Assembly: GCF_025847205.1 (NCBI RefSeq)
Contig: NZ_JAOYTH010000004.1
Location: forward strand, 62,001 to 126,000
Direction: 5' to 3'
Length of the DNA stretch: 64,000 nucleotides
DNA from: Pararhizobium sp. YC-54
Lineage (GTDB): Bacteria; Pseudomonadota; Alphaproteobacteria; Rhizobiales; Rhizobiaceae
Shown here: positions 35,533 to 44,612 of the stretch, in pieces
How positions within the stretch are numbered: position 1 is the first letter of the stretch
Layout: every line of letters begins with the position of its first letter
Program-made: the position numbers and the translations under genes
The notes under the pieces: generated by a model
Database searches by the model: none
What the model was told of the DNA's origin: nothing
The model's input: the letters and a program-made list of their open reading frames with translations, nothing else

Positions 35533-35676
35533 GGGAACCTCGGAAAAATCGGGATGCCGTCGGGCACGGGGTTATCGTTGATATAGGAGATGGGAAGCGC
35601 CAGCGCAAATGCCAGCCTGGCAATCTTCACGCTGTTTTATCCGGATCGAAACGCTTGGGCCTCCCAATCGCCCTTG

Positions 35677-36468
35677 CTAACGCATGGCGGCTAGATCGAA
35701 GGCTGCGACGTCCTCGAGCAACTCGATGATTCCGGAGACAGCGTGGGCGATCAGTTTTTCGCCTCGCCTAGCCGTTGCCGCCGACGCGTCACCGGCGACG
35801 CCCTGCTCATTGAGGTCCGACATCTTCCAGCCGAAGGCGTGCGGACCATAGGCGCGCAAATGCTTGAAACGATGGGCGAAATCAGTCTGGCGGGAGCCGA
35901 AGCGCGCCGCTTTCGCCATGTCCACCCTGTCCGGATACAGCGCCAGCATCACCGATGTCTCGATATCGCCGCCGTGAATGTCGATCGCCTTGTCGCCCGG
36001 TGCCATCCAGCCATCCGGTTGGCCAAAGCGCGTCCAGCTCGTCGCTACCGCCAGCATGTTGAACCGCACCCGGGCTTCCGTCGCGACAATGGTCATCAGC
36101 GGCGAATTCCCCCCGTGGGCGTTCAGCATGACGAATTTGCCGATACCTTTGCCGTTCAGGTCCTGCGCAATGGCGAGCCAGCGCTGCACCGCCTCATCGT
36201 ATCCCAGCGAACGCGTGCCTTCGACATCCAGATGCTCGATCGAATAACCGACAGGCTCGGTGTCGAGAAAAGTGACAGGCAGTCCAGGCGGAAGGCGGGG
36301 TATGATTCGTTCGACAAGGCCCTGAGCAATCAACGCATCGGTTTCGAACGGCAAATGCGGCCCGTGCTGTTCGTGCGCGCCGAGCGGCAGCACGGCGATC
36401 CAATCTGCCCTTGATGCGCGCGGAAGATCGGAAACATTGTCTTTCCAACGCGGTGCGGGGAGTGTCAT
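35677..36468 (-). CDS. Creatininase family protein
   Basis: The protein has 263 residues. Metal-binding motifs: LPLGAHEQHGPHLPFETDAL (Glu, His, Asp), VMLNAHGGNSP (His) and DIHGGDIETSVML (Glu). Family members hydrolyse cyclic amides (creatinine, formamidopyrimidines and similar). The real substrate is open, since no creatinase genes are near. The ATG at 36468 begins MTLPAPRWKDN. The longer open frame has no similarity. It is divergent from marR (96-bp gap). Confidence 0.88.
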   Translation of the reverse strand: MTLPAPRWKDNVSDLPRASRADWIAVLPLGAHEQHGPHLPFETDALIAQGLVERIIPRLPPGLPVTFLDTEPVGYSIEHLDVEGTRSLGYDEAVQRWLAIAQDLNGKGIGKFVMLNAHGGNSPLMTIVATEARVRFNMLAVATSWTRFGQPDGWMAPGDKAIDIHGGDIETSVMLALYPDRVDMAKAARFGSRQTDFAHRFKHLRAYGPHAFGWKMSDLNEQGVAGDASAATARRGEKLIAHAVSGIIELLEDVAAFDLAAMR

Positions 36469-36563
36469 GCTCCTGAGAACCCTTTCGGTTGTACTTGCGG
36501 TATGGCCGTCATTCGAGTCATACAGGTGACGGATGGCCGTGCAAGAAATTTGGTGGAGGACCG

Positions 36564-37064
36564 ATGGGAAAGAAGAGCAAGGCCGAAAAAAAAGCCAAGG
36601 GCGGCAAGAGGAAGAACCATGACATCGCGGTCCACGCGCAGGACCTCGCATCGGTGCTGGTGCAGGCGGCGCGCTCGATGCGCACGGTGCTGTCGCGCAA
36701 TCTTCTGGAAAGCGGATTGTACGCCGGCCAGGATGGCGTCATGCTGGCGCTCGCCGAAACCGACGGGCTGACCGCCGGTGTTCTGGCGATGAAGCTCGGC
36801 GTCAAGGCGCCGACCATGACCCGCACCATCGGCCGGATGGAAGCGCAGGGCTTTCTGGAAAGGCGGGCTGACGACGAGGATGCGCGGCTGACCAAGGTTT
36901 ATCTGACCACCATTGGCCGGGATCGCCTGCAGACAATTGCCGAAGCCGGCAAAACCTCGGAAGACATGGCCACGAAGGGCCTCACCGAAAAGCAGATCAA
37001 GACGCTGATGAAACTGTTGCGCGCCATCGACGGCAATCTTCAGAGCACGGCTGCCGCCGAATAG
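36564..37064 (+). CDS. MarR family transcriptional regulator
   Basis: This 166-residue protein has a Lys-rich N-terminus (KKSKAEKKAKGGKRKNH) and a winged HTH with LAMKLGVKAPTMTRTIGRME and wing RRADDEDARLTKVYLTTIG. A good GGTGGAGGA ribosome site sits before the ATG. It is divergent from the creatininase gene and may control it. No clear dyad was found in the gap. Confidence 0.9.
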   Translation: MGKKSKAEKKAKGGKRKNHDIAVHAQDLASVLVQAARSMRTVLSRNLLESGLYAGQDGVMLALAETDGLTAGVLAMKLGVKAPTMTRTIGRMEAQGFLERRADDEDARLTKVYLTTIGRDRLQTIAEAGKTSEDMATKGLTEKQIKTLMKLLRAIDGNLQSTAAAE

Positions 37065-37107
37065 ATTTGCCTGAAGCCGGCTCATGATTTGGCGATTGCG
37101 GCGGCGA

Positions 37108-37122
37108 TTTAAACAGTTTAAA
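37108..37122. promoter_or_regulatory. Palindrome upstream of the third lacI gene
   Basis: TTTAAA-CAG-TTTAAA is a perfect 6-bp dyad, 48 bp before the GTG start. A third TTTAAA copy lies at about 37128. It could be an autoregulatory site or simply an AT-rich promoter. Confidence 0.45.
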
Positions 37123-37169
37123 GAGGATTTAAAATAGCGGTATTCAGCCGGGGCATCTGAGGGGGAAAC

Positions 37170-38198
37170 GTGGCGCAGAAGATCAAGCTCTCCACCATTG
37201 CGGAAACGCTTGGCGTGTCCACGGCTACCGTTTCACTGGCATTGCGCGACAGTCCGCTGGTCGCCGCCATGACCCGCGACAAGATCAAGGATCAGGCCCG
37301 GGCGCTCGGCTATATCTACAATCGCCGCGCTGCCAGCCTTCGTACCTCCCGCTCCGGCATCATCGGCGTCGTCGTGCACGACATCATGAACCCGTTCTAC
37401 GGCGAAATCCTGAAAGCCATCGAGGCCGAACTCGATCGCGATCGGCAGACCTTCATTCTTTCCAATCACTATGATTCCGTCGAAAAGCAGCGCGCCTTCA
37501 TCGAGACGCTGCTGCAGCTGGGCGGTGACGGTGTCATCATGTCGCCGGCCATAGGCACGCCGCCGGAAGATATCCAGCTGGCGGAAGACAACGGCATGCC
37601 GGCCGTCCTGATCGCCCGCTCGATCGAAGGCCTCGATGTGCCGATCTTCCGGGGCGACGATGCCTATGGCATTTCGCTTGCCACCAATCACCTGATCAGC
37701 CTTGGCCACCGCGTCATCGCCATGGTTGGCGGCACGGACCAGACCTCGACCGGCCGTGATCGCTATCAGGGTTACGTCAACGCCCTGCGCAAGGCCAATA
37801 TCGACGTCGATCCGGACCTGCGCATTCCAGGCCCCCGTTCAATGCAGGGCGGGTTCGAGGCGGCCGTCCACTTGCTGTCGCTGCCGCAGAAGCCGACGGC
37901 CGTCGTCTGCTGGAACGACCTCGTCGCCATCGGCATGATGAACGGTATTGCCCGTGCAGGCCTCGTTCCCGGCCGCGATGTGTCGGTCACCGGTTACGAT
38001 GATCTCGAGGAAGCGTCGATCTCGACGCCGGCGCTGACGACCGTCTGGAACGGTCAGTCCGATGTCGGCCGTAGTGCCGCGCGCGCGCTGCTCGACAAGC
38101 TGAACGGCAGCCACGAGCCGGACGGCATCCACCTGATCAAGCCGGAAATGCGGATCCGCCAGTCGACCGGCCCGCTTCGGTCCAGTTCCACCGAATAA
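37170..38198 (+). CDS. LacI family transcriptional regulator
   Basis: The 342-residue protein starts at GTG (37170) with GAGGGGGAAAC before it. HTH IKLSTIAETLGVSTATVSLAL, hinge NRRAASLRTSRSG and a sensor domain with GHRVIAMVGG and VTGYDDLEEASISTPALTTV follow. It is followed 28 bp later by a D-2-hydroxyacid dehydrogenase gene on the same strand, so it may regulate a sugar-acid pathway that uses that enzyme. Confidence 0.9.
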   Translation: MAQKIKLSTIAETLGVSTATVSLALRDSPLVAAMTRDKIKDQARALGYIYNRRAASLRTSRSGIIGVVVHDIMNPFYGEILKAIEAELDRDRQTFILSNHYDSVEKQRAFIETLLQLGGDGVIMSPAIGTPPEDIQLAEDNGMPAVLIARSIEGLDVPIFRGDDAYGISLATNHLISLGHRVIAMVGGTDQTSTGRDRYQGYVNALRKANIDVDPDLRIPGPRSMQGGFEAAVHLLSLPQKPTAVVCWNDLVAIGMMNGIARAGLVPGRDVSVTGYDDLEEASISTPALTTVWNGQSDVGRSAARALLDKLNGSHEPDGIHLIKPEMRIRQSTGPLRSSSTE

Positions 38199-38226
38199 TC
38201 CGATCCAATCCTGGAAGGAGCGAACC

Positions 38227-39198
38227 ATGCCGCACGGCCGCCCGCGTATTCTTGTGCCCGGAAAGATGAGCCAGCGTGTGCTCGACCGTTTGCCGGATTA
38301 TTTCGAGTCCGTTTTCGTCACTGCTGCTGATCCTGCTCTGGTGACGGCCGATCTTGCGTCCGGTGTTTCCGGTATCGCTGTTCAGGGCAAGATTCCGGCA
38401 GAATTCATCGACGCTTTTTCCAACCTCGAAATCATCGCCAATTTTGGCGTCGGCTATGATGGCGTCGATGCCGGACATGCGGCAAGGCGCGGTGTTGTCG
38501 TCACCAACACACCGGATGTGCTGACGGAGGAAGTGGCCGATACCGCGATCGGCCTTTTGCTCAACACCTTGCGCCGCTTTCCGGCAGCAGAGCAATGGCT
38601 GCGCCAGGGGCTCTGGGCCAAGGACGGCGCTTTCGCCCTGTCGCCGCTGACGCTCCGCGGCCGCACCGTTGGCCTCTATGGTCTCGGCCGCATCGGGTTG
38701 GCCATCGCCAGGCGGCTCGAAGCATTCGGCGTCTCCATTGCCTACCATACCCGCACACCGCGCGAGGGGCTGGACTACACCCATTATCCGACACTCAAGG
38801 GGATGGCTGAGGCGGTCGATACGATCATCGTGATCGTGCCCGGCACCGAGAGCACCCGCAGGACGATCAATGCAGAGATTCTGGAGGCCCTGGGGCCGCA
38901 GGGTGTGCTGATCAATGTCGGACGCGGAACGACTGTTGACGAGGCAGCTCTTGCCGATGCCCTGCAGCGCGGCGTGATCGCGGCTGCCGGTCTCGATGTC
39001 TTCGAGAGCGAGCCTTATGTCCCCGACGCTCTGCTGGCGTTGCCGAACGCCTCGCTGTTGCCGCATGTCGGCTCAGCCTCGCAGGCGACGCGCGATGCCA
39101 TGGCCGATCTGGTCGTGGACAATCTCGTGGCGTGGTTTGAAACAGGTGCGGCATTGACGCCGGTCGCAGAGACGCCATTCAAGCGCAGAACTGCTTAG
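38227..39198 (+). CDS. D-2-hydroxyacid dehydrogenase
   Basis: This 323-residue NAD(P)-dependent enzyme has Rossmann motif GLYGLGRIGLAIARRLEAF, catalytic Arg in NVGRGTTVDEAAL, Glu in FESEPYVPDALL and His in LPHVGSAS. The pattern fits glyoxylate/hydroxypyruvate reductases (GhrB-like) and related enzymes. GAGCGAACC before the ATG is a modest ribosome site. It is co-directional with the LacI gene. It most likely reduces glyoxylate, hydroxypyruvate or a 2-keto sugar acid. Confidence 0.9.
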   Translation: MPHGRPRILVPGKMSQRVLDRLPDYFESVFVTAADPALVTADLASGVSGIAVQGKIPAEFIDAFSNLEIIANFGVGYDGVDAGHAARRGVVVTNTPDVLTEEVADTAIGLLLNTLRRFPAAEQWLRQGLWAKDGAFALSPLTLRGRTVGLYGLGRIGLAIARRLEAFGVSIAYHTRTPREGLDYTHYPTLKGMAEAVDTIIVIVPGTESTRRTINAEILEALGPQGVLINVGRGTTVDEAALADALQRGVIAAAGLDVFESEPYVPDALLALPNASLLPHVGSASQATRDAMADLVVDNLVAWFETGAALTPVAETPFKRRTA

Positions 39199-39204
39199 AG
39201 TCCT

Positions 39205-39963
39205 TCAGGCTTTCGCCTTGGCCGCCGCATAGGCGCGGACCGCATCGCCGAAGGCCTGGAACAATGTCGAGGACGGACCGTCCTTGCCCACCCAGTATTC
39301 CGGATGCCACTGCACGCCGACGGCAAAGGCCTTGGCGTCGATGACGGATACGGCCTCGATCGTGCCGTCTTCGGCGACGGCTTCGACGGCGAGATGCGGC
39401 GCGGCCTTCGAGATTGCCTGCCGGTGCAGCGAATTCACCTGTACCTCGCCGGCGCCGAGGACGGAGGCAAGGCAGCTTCCTTCCTTGACGATGATACTCT
39501 GGCGGATGCCATAGGCGACGTCGAGTTCCGGCACATCCGGCTTGCGGTGATCCCACATGCCGGGCATGTCATGAATTTCGCTTGCCAGCGTGCCGCCGAG
39601 CGCAACGTTCAGTTCCTGGATGCCGCGACAGATGGCGAGCAGCGGCACGCCGCGCTCAAGCGCGCGCCGGATCAGCGGCAGGCTTGTGGCGTCACGGCCG
39701 GGATCGAAGGGGCCGTCATTGTCGGTCGCGTCTTTCCCATAGAGTGAAGGATGTACATTGGTGCGCGATCCGCTGACCAATACTCCGTCCACCCGGTCGA
39801 GGATTTCATCGGCGTCGTTGCCGGTCTCGAGTGCCGGAACGAGGAACGTCATCACGCCGGAGCCTTCGACGGCGGCGCGAACATATTGATGCGGCGTGGC
39901 GTGCCAGACATTGCCGTCGAATGTCCTGAAATCGGCGGGTATGGCAACAACGGGCTTGGGCAT
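39205..39963 (-). CDS. Gamma-glutamyl-gamma-aminobutyrate hydrolase family protein (PuuD-like)
   Basis: This 252-residue class I glutamine amidotransferase-like protein has the nucleophile Cys in LLAICRGIQELNVALGG, His and Glu in VGVQWHPEYWVG, and LVSGSRTNVHPSLYG early on. PuuD frees GABA in putrescine breakdown. Other puu genes are not here. The start is the ATG at 39963 after GGTGGAG. It is convergent with the dehydrogenase gene, 6 bp apart. Confidence 0.88.
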   Translation of the reverse strand: MPKPVVAIPADFRTFDGNVWHATPHQYVRAAVEGSGVMTFLVPALETGNDADEILDRVDGVLVSGSRTNVHPSLYGKDATDNDGPFDPGRDATSLPLIRRALERGVPLLAICRGIQELNVALGGTLASEIHDMPGMWDHRKPDVPELDVAYGIRQSIIVKEGSCLASVLGAGEVQVNSLHRQAISKAAPHLAVEAVAEDGTIEAVSVIDAKAFAVGVQWHPEYWVGKDGPSSTLFQAFGDAVRAYAAAKAKA

Positions 39964-40371
39964 TGCGGGTCTCCACCTGTGCGGCTGGCGAGTCGTGGCG
40001 ATGATCTGTCCTGTCAAGCCATTGCCGTCAGCCGCGCTATAAAGTCAACTCCGTTGACGAAAATTGCTGACCGCCGTGGTTCTCGATGTCGCCGCGTTCC
40101 GCTGCCGACCGCACGTCTGGCGCAGAGCCGAATGCGCATCCAGGCCTGACCAGGCTTTGTGTAACCGTAACGAACGCCGGCCGAACCGTTATGCCGCAGG
40201 TTGCGCCTGCAGTTTTCGTTGCGTTTGACTGTGGCTTTGTGTATGGCCACCTGTGCGCGATCAATGCTTTCAGGCACTCTGGACGCGCAGTGAATGGATT
40301 TGAGACGAGATGCCGCGCTCGCCGCTACAGGACGGGGTAGGGTGCAGCTGAATTTCAGGGAGATATGGACG
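39964..40371. other. Intergenic region, puuD-like to coxIV-like
   Basis: These 408 bp separate divergent genes. There is one clear dyad, GTCAAC-TCC-GTTGAC (40044-40058). Open frames here show no coding features. It probably contains the promoters of both genes. Confidence 0.5.
40044..40058. promoter_or_regulatory. Palindrome in the puuD-like/coxIV intergenic region
   Basis: GTCAAC-TCC-GTTGAC is a perfect 6-bp dyad about 80 bp upstream of the puuD-like start. It is a possible operator. The regulator is unknown. Confidence 0.4.
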
Positions 40372-40596
40372 ATGGCTGAACATCATTCCGGACCGGCCGA
40401 ATTGGGCGCGCCGATGGATTATGTCGAACACGAGAAGACCTACACTTTCTTCCTGGACGCGACGAAAATCCTGACGATCTTCTGTGTCGCCCTGTTGATC
40501 GCCATGGCTGCCGGTTTCTTCACCAGCGCCGGCTTCTTCACGGCCCTCATTGTCTTCATCCTCATCAATGTCGGCGGCTTCGCGCTCCTGCGCTGA
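40372..40596 (+). CDS. aa3-type cytochrome c oxidase subunit IV (small alphaproteobacterial)
   Basis: The protein has 74 residues. The soluble N-terminus (MAEHHSGPAELGAPMDYVEH) and two hydrophobic segments (LTIFCVALLIAMAAGFF, about 31-47, and FFTALIVFILINVGGFALL, about 53-71) fit the PF07835-type subunit IV. The ATG at 40372 follows an AGGGAG site. In rhizobia this small gene often precedes pntA, as here. The link to the transhydrogenase is positional, not functional. Confidence 0.8.
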   Translation: MAEHHSGPAELGAPMDYVEHEKTYTFFLDATKILTIFCVALLIAMAAGFFTSAGFFTALIVFILINVGGFALLR

Positions 40597-40790
40597 TCGG
40601 CTTTCCAAAGTTTTGACGAAAGCGGCACTTGGAGTGAGGTGCCGGCTTTTCCATGGCCCGGCACCTGCTGGGCCCGGAGAGACATGCGCACGGGCCGCCT
40701 AAGGGTGGCCCGATGCGTGAATATCGAGTGTGCGGGAGAGTGGAAATCGCGGTCCGCCGTGTTCCGAATGCCCGTCTCAGGGAGGAACCT

Positions 40791-41948
40791 GTGGCAGAGA
40801 CCGTATTCATACCGTTAGAAACGTTTCCCGGGGAGGGGCGCGTTGCGGCGTCTCCGGAGAGTGTCAAGAAACTGAAGACGCTTGGCTTCGAGGTTGTCGT
40901 CGAGGCAGGGGCAGGTTTTCTGTCGCGCATTCCCGATAGCGAATTCGAAAAGGCCGGCGCAACGATCGGCTCCGCTGCCGATGCTGCGGGCGCCGATGTG
41001 GTGCTGAAGGTGCGCCGCCCGGCATCTGCGGAAGTGGCAGGCTACAAGTCCGGCGCCATCGTGCTGGCGATCATGGATCCCTACGGCAATGGCGAGGCAC
41101 TGGCTGACATGGCCAAGGCTGGCGTATCCGCCTTCGCGATGGAATTGATGCCGCGCATCACCCGTGCCCAGTCGATGGACGTTCTGTCGTCGCAGGCCAA
41201 CCTTGCCGGCTACCAGGCGGTGATCGAAGCGGCATCCGAATATGATCGCGCCATGCCGATGATGATGACGGCGGCGGGCACTGTTCCTGCCGCAAAAGTC
41301 TTTGTCATGGGAGCGGGCGTTGCCGGTCTGCAGGCGATTGCCACGGCGCGCCGCCTGGGTGCGGTGGTCTCTGCGACCGACGTGCGCCCGGCCTCCAAGG
41401 AACAGGTCGCCTCGCTCGGCGCCAAGTTCATCGCGGTCGAGGACGAGGAGTTCAAGGCGGCCGAAACCGCTGGCGGTTATGCCAAGGAAATGTCGGCGGA
41501 CTACAAGGCCAAGCAGGCGGCTCTGACTGCCGAGCATCTGGCCAAGCAGGATATCGTCATCACCACCGCGCTGATCCCCGGCCGTCCGGCACCACGGTTG
41601 ATCACCCGCGAGATGCTCAAAGCCATGAAACCCGGCTCTGTTGCCGTTGACCTTGCCGTCGAGCGTGGCGGCAATGTCGAAGGTGCGGTGGCCGACCAGG
41701 TGGTCGAGATCGAGGGCGTCAAGGTCGTCGGTTATGCCAACATGCCCGGCCGTATCGCCGCTTCGGCTTCCGCACTCTACGCCAAGAACCTCGTGACTTT
41801 CCTTGAGACCATGGTCGGCAAGGAAACCAAGGCGCTTGCGCTCAATGTCGAGGACGAACTCGTCAAGGCGACGATGCTCACGCATGGCGGTGCCATCGTG
41901 CATCCGAATTTCGCCGCAGCGCCGGTCGTGGTTGCAGCAACAGCTTAA
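40791..41948 (+). CDS. pntAA: NAD(P) transhydrogenase subunit alpha part 1 (NAD-binding dI)
   Basis: The 385-residue protein has a GTG start (40791) after AGGGAGGAACCT. It holds the N-terminal catalytic part (FIPLETFPGEGRVAASPESV, RAQSMDVLSSQANLAGYQA) and Rossmann motif VMGAGVAGLQAIATARRLGA, plus PRLITREMLKAMKPGSVAVD. It binds NAD(H) in the cytosol. With pntAB and pntB it forms the proton-translocating transhydrogenase, here split in three chains as in alphaproteobacteria. Confidence 0.95.
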   Translation: MAETVFIPLETFPGEGRVAASPESVKKLKTLGFEVVVEAGAGFLSRIPDSEFEKAGATIGSAADAAGADVVLKVRRPASAEVAGYKSGAIVLAIMDPYGNGEALADMAKAGVSAFAMELMPRITRAQSMDVLSSQANLAGYQAVIEAASEYDRAMPMMMTAAGTVPAAKVFVMGAGVAGLQAIATARRLGAVVSATDVRPASKEQVASLGAKFIAVEDEEFKAAETAGGYAKEMSADYKAKQAALTAEHLAKQDIVITTALIPGRPAPRLITREMLKAMKPGSVAVDLAVERGGNVEGAVADQVVEIEGVKVVGYANMPGRIAASASALYAKNLVTFLETMVGKETKALALNVEDELVKATMLTHGGAIVHPNFAAAPVVVAATA

Positions 41949-42010
41949 AAATTGGAGAGGGCGGCGCTGGTGCTTCGGGGAGAAGTGCGGCCGTCCAAGG
42001 GAGAAATTTG

Positions 42011-42421
42011 ATGGCCAATGAGCTTCTCGACAAGGCGATCGGCGACCTCGACCGGGCGGTCGAAGCGGTCCGCACCGCCGCCGAATATGTACCGGATTCT
42101 GCCGGCAATGTTGTCCACGGGTTGTCCGGCGGGGTGATTGATCCGTTCGTGTTCCAGCTGGCGATCTTCGTCCTGTCGATCTTCGTCGGCTATTACGTCG
42201 TCTGGTCGGTAACGCCCGCCTTGCATACGCCGCTGATGGCCGTCACCAACGCGATTTCCTCGGTCATCGTCGTCGGCGCGCTGCTCGCGGTCGGCATCTC
42301 GGCGTCGGGCCTTGCCACCGGCTTCGGCTTCGTGGCGCTGATCCTTGCCTCGGTCAACATCTTCGGCGGCTTCCTGGTGACCCAGCGCATGCTCGCCATG
42401 TACAAGAAAAAAGAGAAGTGA
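42011..42421 (+). CDS. pntAB: NAD(P) transhydrogenase subunit alpha part 2 (membrane)
   Basis: This 136-residue membrane subunit has about three to four helices (VFQLAIFVLSIFVGYYVVW; AISSVIVVGALLAVGISASG; FGFVALILASVNIFGGFLV) and forms part of the proton channel. The ATG at 42011 is preferred over the in-frame TTG just before it. pntB begins 10 bp after its stop. The N-terminal 40 residues are soluble and Ala/Asp-rich. Confidence 0.93.
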   Translation: MANELLDKAIGDLDRAVEAVRTAAEYVPDSAGNVVHGLSGGVIDPFVFQLAIFVLSIFVGYYVVWSVTPALHTPLMAVTNAISSVIVVGALLAVGISASGLATGFGFVALILASVNIFGGFLVTQRMLAMYKKKEK

Positions 42422-42431
42422 GGCTGCCGTC

Positions 42432-43832
42432 ATGAGTGCCAATATCGCAGCCTTCCTCTATCTGGTTTCCGGCGTCCTGTTCATCATGGCGCTGCGCGGC
42501 CTGTCGCATCCGACCACCTCGCGCCGCGGCAACATCCTCGGCATGGTAGGCATGGGCATCGCCATCGTCACGACGCTGCTGCTCGCAACGCCATCCTTCG
42601 GCGGCCTGGTGCTGATCGTACTCGGTCTCACCATCGGCGGTGGCGCCGGCGCCTATATTGCCCGCTCCATCCCGATGACCTCGATGCCGCAGCTGGTTGC
42701 CGGCTTCCATTCGCTGGTCGGCCTTGCCGCCGTGCTCGTGGCCGCCTCGGCGCTTTATACGCCGTCGTCCTTCGGCATCGGCGAGATCGGCGAGATCCAT
42801 GCCCAGGCACTGGTCGAAATGGCGCTCGGTGTCGCCATCGGTGCGATCACCTTTACCGGCTCGATCATCGCCTTCCTGAAGCTCGATGGCCGCATGTCCG
42901 GCAAGCCGATCATGCTGCCGTACCGCCATGTCATCAACAGTGTCCTCTTGCTGCTGATCGTCTTCTTCATCGTCGGACTTGCAGCGTCCGAAAGCCATTT
43001 CGATTTCTGGGCGATCGTCGTTCTGTCGCTGGCGCTCGGCGTTCTCCTGATCGTGCCGATCGGTGGCGCCGACATGCCGGTGGTCGTTTCGATGCTGAAT
43101 TCCTATTCCGGCTGGGCAGCTGCCGGTATCGGCTTCACGCTCGGCAATCTGGCCCTGATCATCACCGGCGCGCTGGTCGGCTCGTCCGGTGCCATCCTGT
43201 CCTACATCATGTGCAAGGGCATGAACCGCTCCTTCATCTCGGTCATCCTCGGCGGTTTCGGCGGTGACAACGGTGTTGCGGCGGCCGATGACGGCATCCA
43301 GCGCACGGTCAAGCAGGGCTCGGCCGACGACGCCGCCTTCCTGATGGCCAATGCCTCTAAGGTGATCATCGTTCCGGGCTATGGCATGGCCGTCGCCCAG
43401 GCCCAGCACGCTGTTCGCGAACTGGCCGATGCGCTGAAGGCCAATGGCGTCGAAGTGAAGTACGCCATTCATCCAGTCGCCGGCCGCATGCCCGGCCATA
43501 TGAACGTGCTCTTGGCCGAAGCAAACGTCCCCTATGACGAGGTCTTCGAGCTCGAGGACATCAACTCGGAGTTCGCCCAGGCCGACGTCGCCTATGTCAT
43601 CGGCGCCAATGACGTCACCAACCCGGCGGCGCGCGACGACAAGACCTCGCCGATCTACGGCATGCCGATCCTCGACGTCGACAAGGCCAAGACCTGCCTG
43701 TTCGTCAAGCGCTCGCTCGGCTCCGGTTATGCCGGCATCGACAATACGCTGTTCTACAAGGACGGCACCATGATGCTGCTCGGCGATGCCAAGAAGATGA
43801 CTGACGATATCGTCAAGGCCATGAACCACTAA
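42432..43832 (+). CDS. pntB: NAD(P) transhydrogenase subunit beta
   Basis: The protein has 466 residues. Eight to nine membrane helices come first (GNILGMVGMGIAIVTTLLLA; VLIVLGLTIGGGAGAYIARS), then a C-terminal NADP-binding domain with VIIVPGYGMAVAQAQHAV, HPVAGRMPGHMNVLLAEANV and VIGANDVTNPAARDD. The enzyme couples proton flow to NADPH formation from NADH. A strong terminator follows. Confidence 0.96.
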   Translation: MSANIAAFLYLVSGVLFIMALRGLSHPTTSRRGNILGMVGMGIAIVTTLLLATPSFGGLVLIVLGLTIGGGAGAYIARSIPMTSMPQLVAGFHSLVGLAAVLVAASALYTPSSFGIGEIGEIHAQALVEMALGVAIGAITFTGSIIAFLKLDGRMSGKPIMLPYRHVINSVLLLLIVFFIVGLAASESHFDFWAIVVLSLALGVLLIVPIGGADMPVVVSMLNSYSGWAAAGIGFTLGNLALIITGALVGSSGAILSYIMCKGMNRSFISVILGGFGGDNGVAAADDGIQRTVKQGSADDAAFLMANASKVIIVPGYGMAVAQAQHAVRELADALKANGVEVKYAIHPVAGRMPGHMNVLLAEANVPYDEVFELEDINSEFAQADVAYVIGANDVTNPAARDDKTSPIYGMPILDVDKAKTCLFVKRSLGSGYAGIDNTLFYKDGTMMLLGDAKKMTDDIVKAMNH

Positions 43833-43858
43833 TTGGTTCTTTAACGGTCTGGAAATGT

Positions 43859-43889
43859 AAAAATGCCCGCCGCGCAGGCGGGCATTTTT
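43859..43889. terminator. Bidirectional terminator after pntB
   Basis: AAAAATGCCCGCC-GCGCA-GGCGGGCATTTTT is a perfect 13-bp stem with A- and T-tracts on both sides, serving pntB (plus) and the DUF992 gene (minus). Confidence 0.95.
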
Positions 43890-43913
43890 GTGACTGGAGA
43901 TCGGAAGTTTGGA

Positions 43914-44393
43914 TCAGATGGCAGCTGGTGCCAGCGTCATCTTCTCGACGCCAACGGCGATATTCAGTCCTTCCTGGACCTGAACGTTCACCGGCTGCAG
44001 CATGAAAGCCTTGTCGGTCCCGCCGCCGAGAACCTTGGCGCCGGCGCCTGCGGCAAAGCTCGCATCCGCACCCAGACCATAGTATTCACCACTCAGCGGA
44101 AAGTTGGCATCGCTGACGCCGGTCTTGGCCAGAACATCCCAGATCATCACGCTCTTGCCGGTCTGGCCGAGATCGATGCCGAATTTCTCGATCTTGCCGT
44201 CATAAACAGCAGCCGGTCCGCCGGCCGCCGAGGTATAGGTGCATCTCAGCATCTTCTGGGATGTAACGATCATGCCAACGCCACCTTCCGAGCCGCAAAC
44301 CAGCCGGCCGACAGTGACGTAATTCGCAGCGCCAGCCGGTGCGGCCCAGACGGCAGCAAGCGCGGCAGCGGCGATGATTGTGTGTTTCAACAT
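43914..44393 (-). CDS. DUF992 family secreted protein
   Basis: The protein has 159 residues with a signal peptide (MLKHTIIAAAALAAVWAAPA, cleavage after GAA). The mature part VGRLVCGSEGGVGMIVTSQK then LRCTYTSAAGGPAAVYDGKI is the DUF992 pattern with two cysteines likely forming a disulfide. It is periplasmic or secreted, with unknown function. The start is the ATG at 44393. The longer open frame lacks a signal peptide. Confidence 0.85.
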   Translation of the reverse strand: MLKHTIIAAAALAAVWAAPAGAANYVTVGRLVCGSEGGVGMIVTSQKMLRCTYTSAAGGPAAVYDGKIEKFGIDLGQTGKSVMIWDVLAKTGVSDANFPLSGEYYGLGADASFAAGAGAKVLGGGTDKAFMLQPVNVQVQEGLNIAVGVEKMTLAPAAI

Positions 44394-44552
44394 TGTTTTA
44401 CACTCCTGTTCGACCTCGGCTCTGCAATCGATTTGCAGGCGGGCCGCGTCTGTCGCCTTGCGCATGCCGGTCTCAGAAAGGCGATGTGCATGACGCCCCG
44501 ATAACGATGTGGATGGCCGATGGTTCCGTTGCGCGGCGGACAAACAGGCAAG

Positions 44553-44580
44553 AAAAAACCCGCTGCGGTGGCAACGGGTT
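44553..44580 (-). terminator. Terminator of the TPR lipoprotein gene
   Basis: On the minus strand AACCCG..CGGGTT with an inner TGC/GCA stem is followed by TTTTTTCTTG. It lies 33 bp past the TPR gene stop. Confidence 0.85.
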
Positions 44581-44612
44581 CTGTCGGGTCCAGAAGAGAT
44601 ATGTCTTCGGCC

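Noticed and set aside
35533..35676. A Zur box upstream of the CobW gene
   Set aside because: GGTTATCGTTGATATAGG near 35570-35590 is only loosely palindromic and does not convince me as a Zur site.
40086..40340. An 84-codon frame upstream of the coxIV-like gene
   Set aside because: It has poor coding character and no ribosome site, and it lies where promoters are expected.
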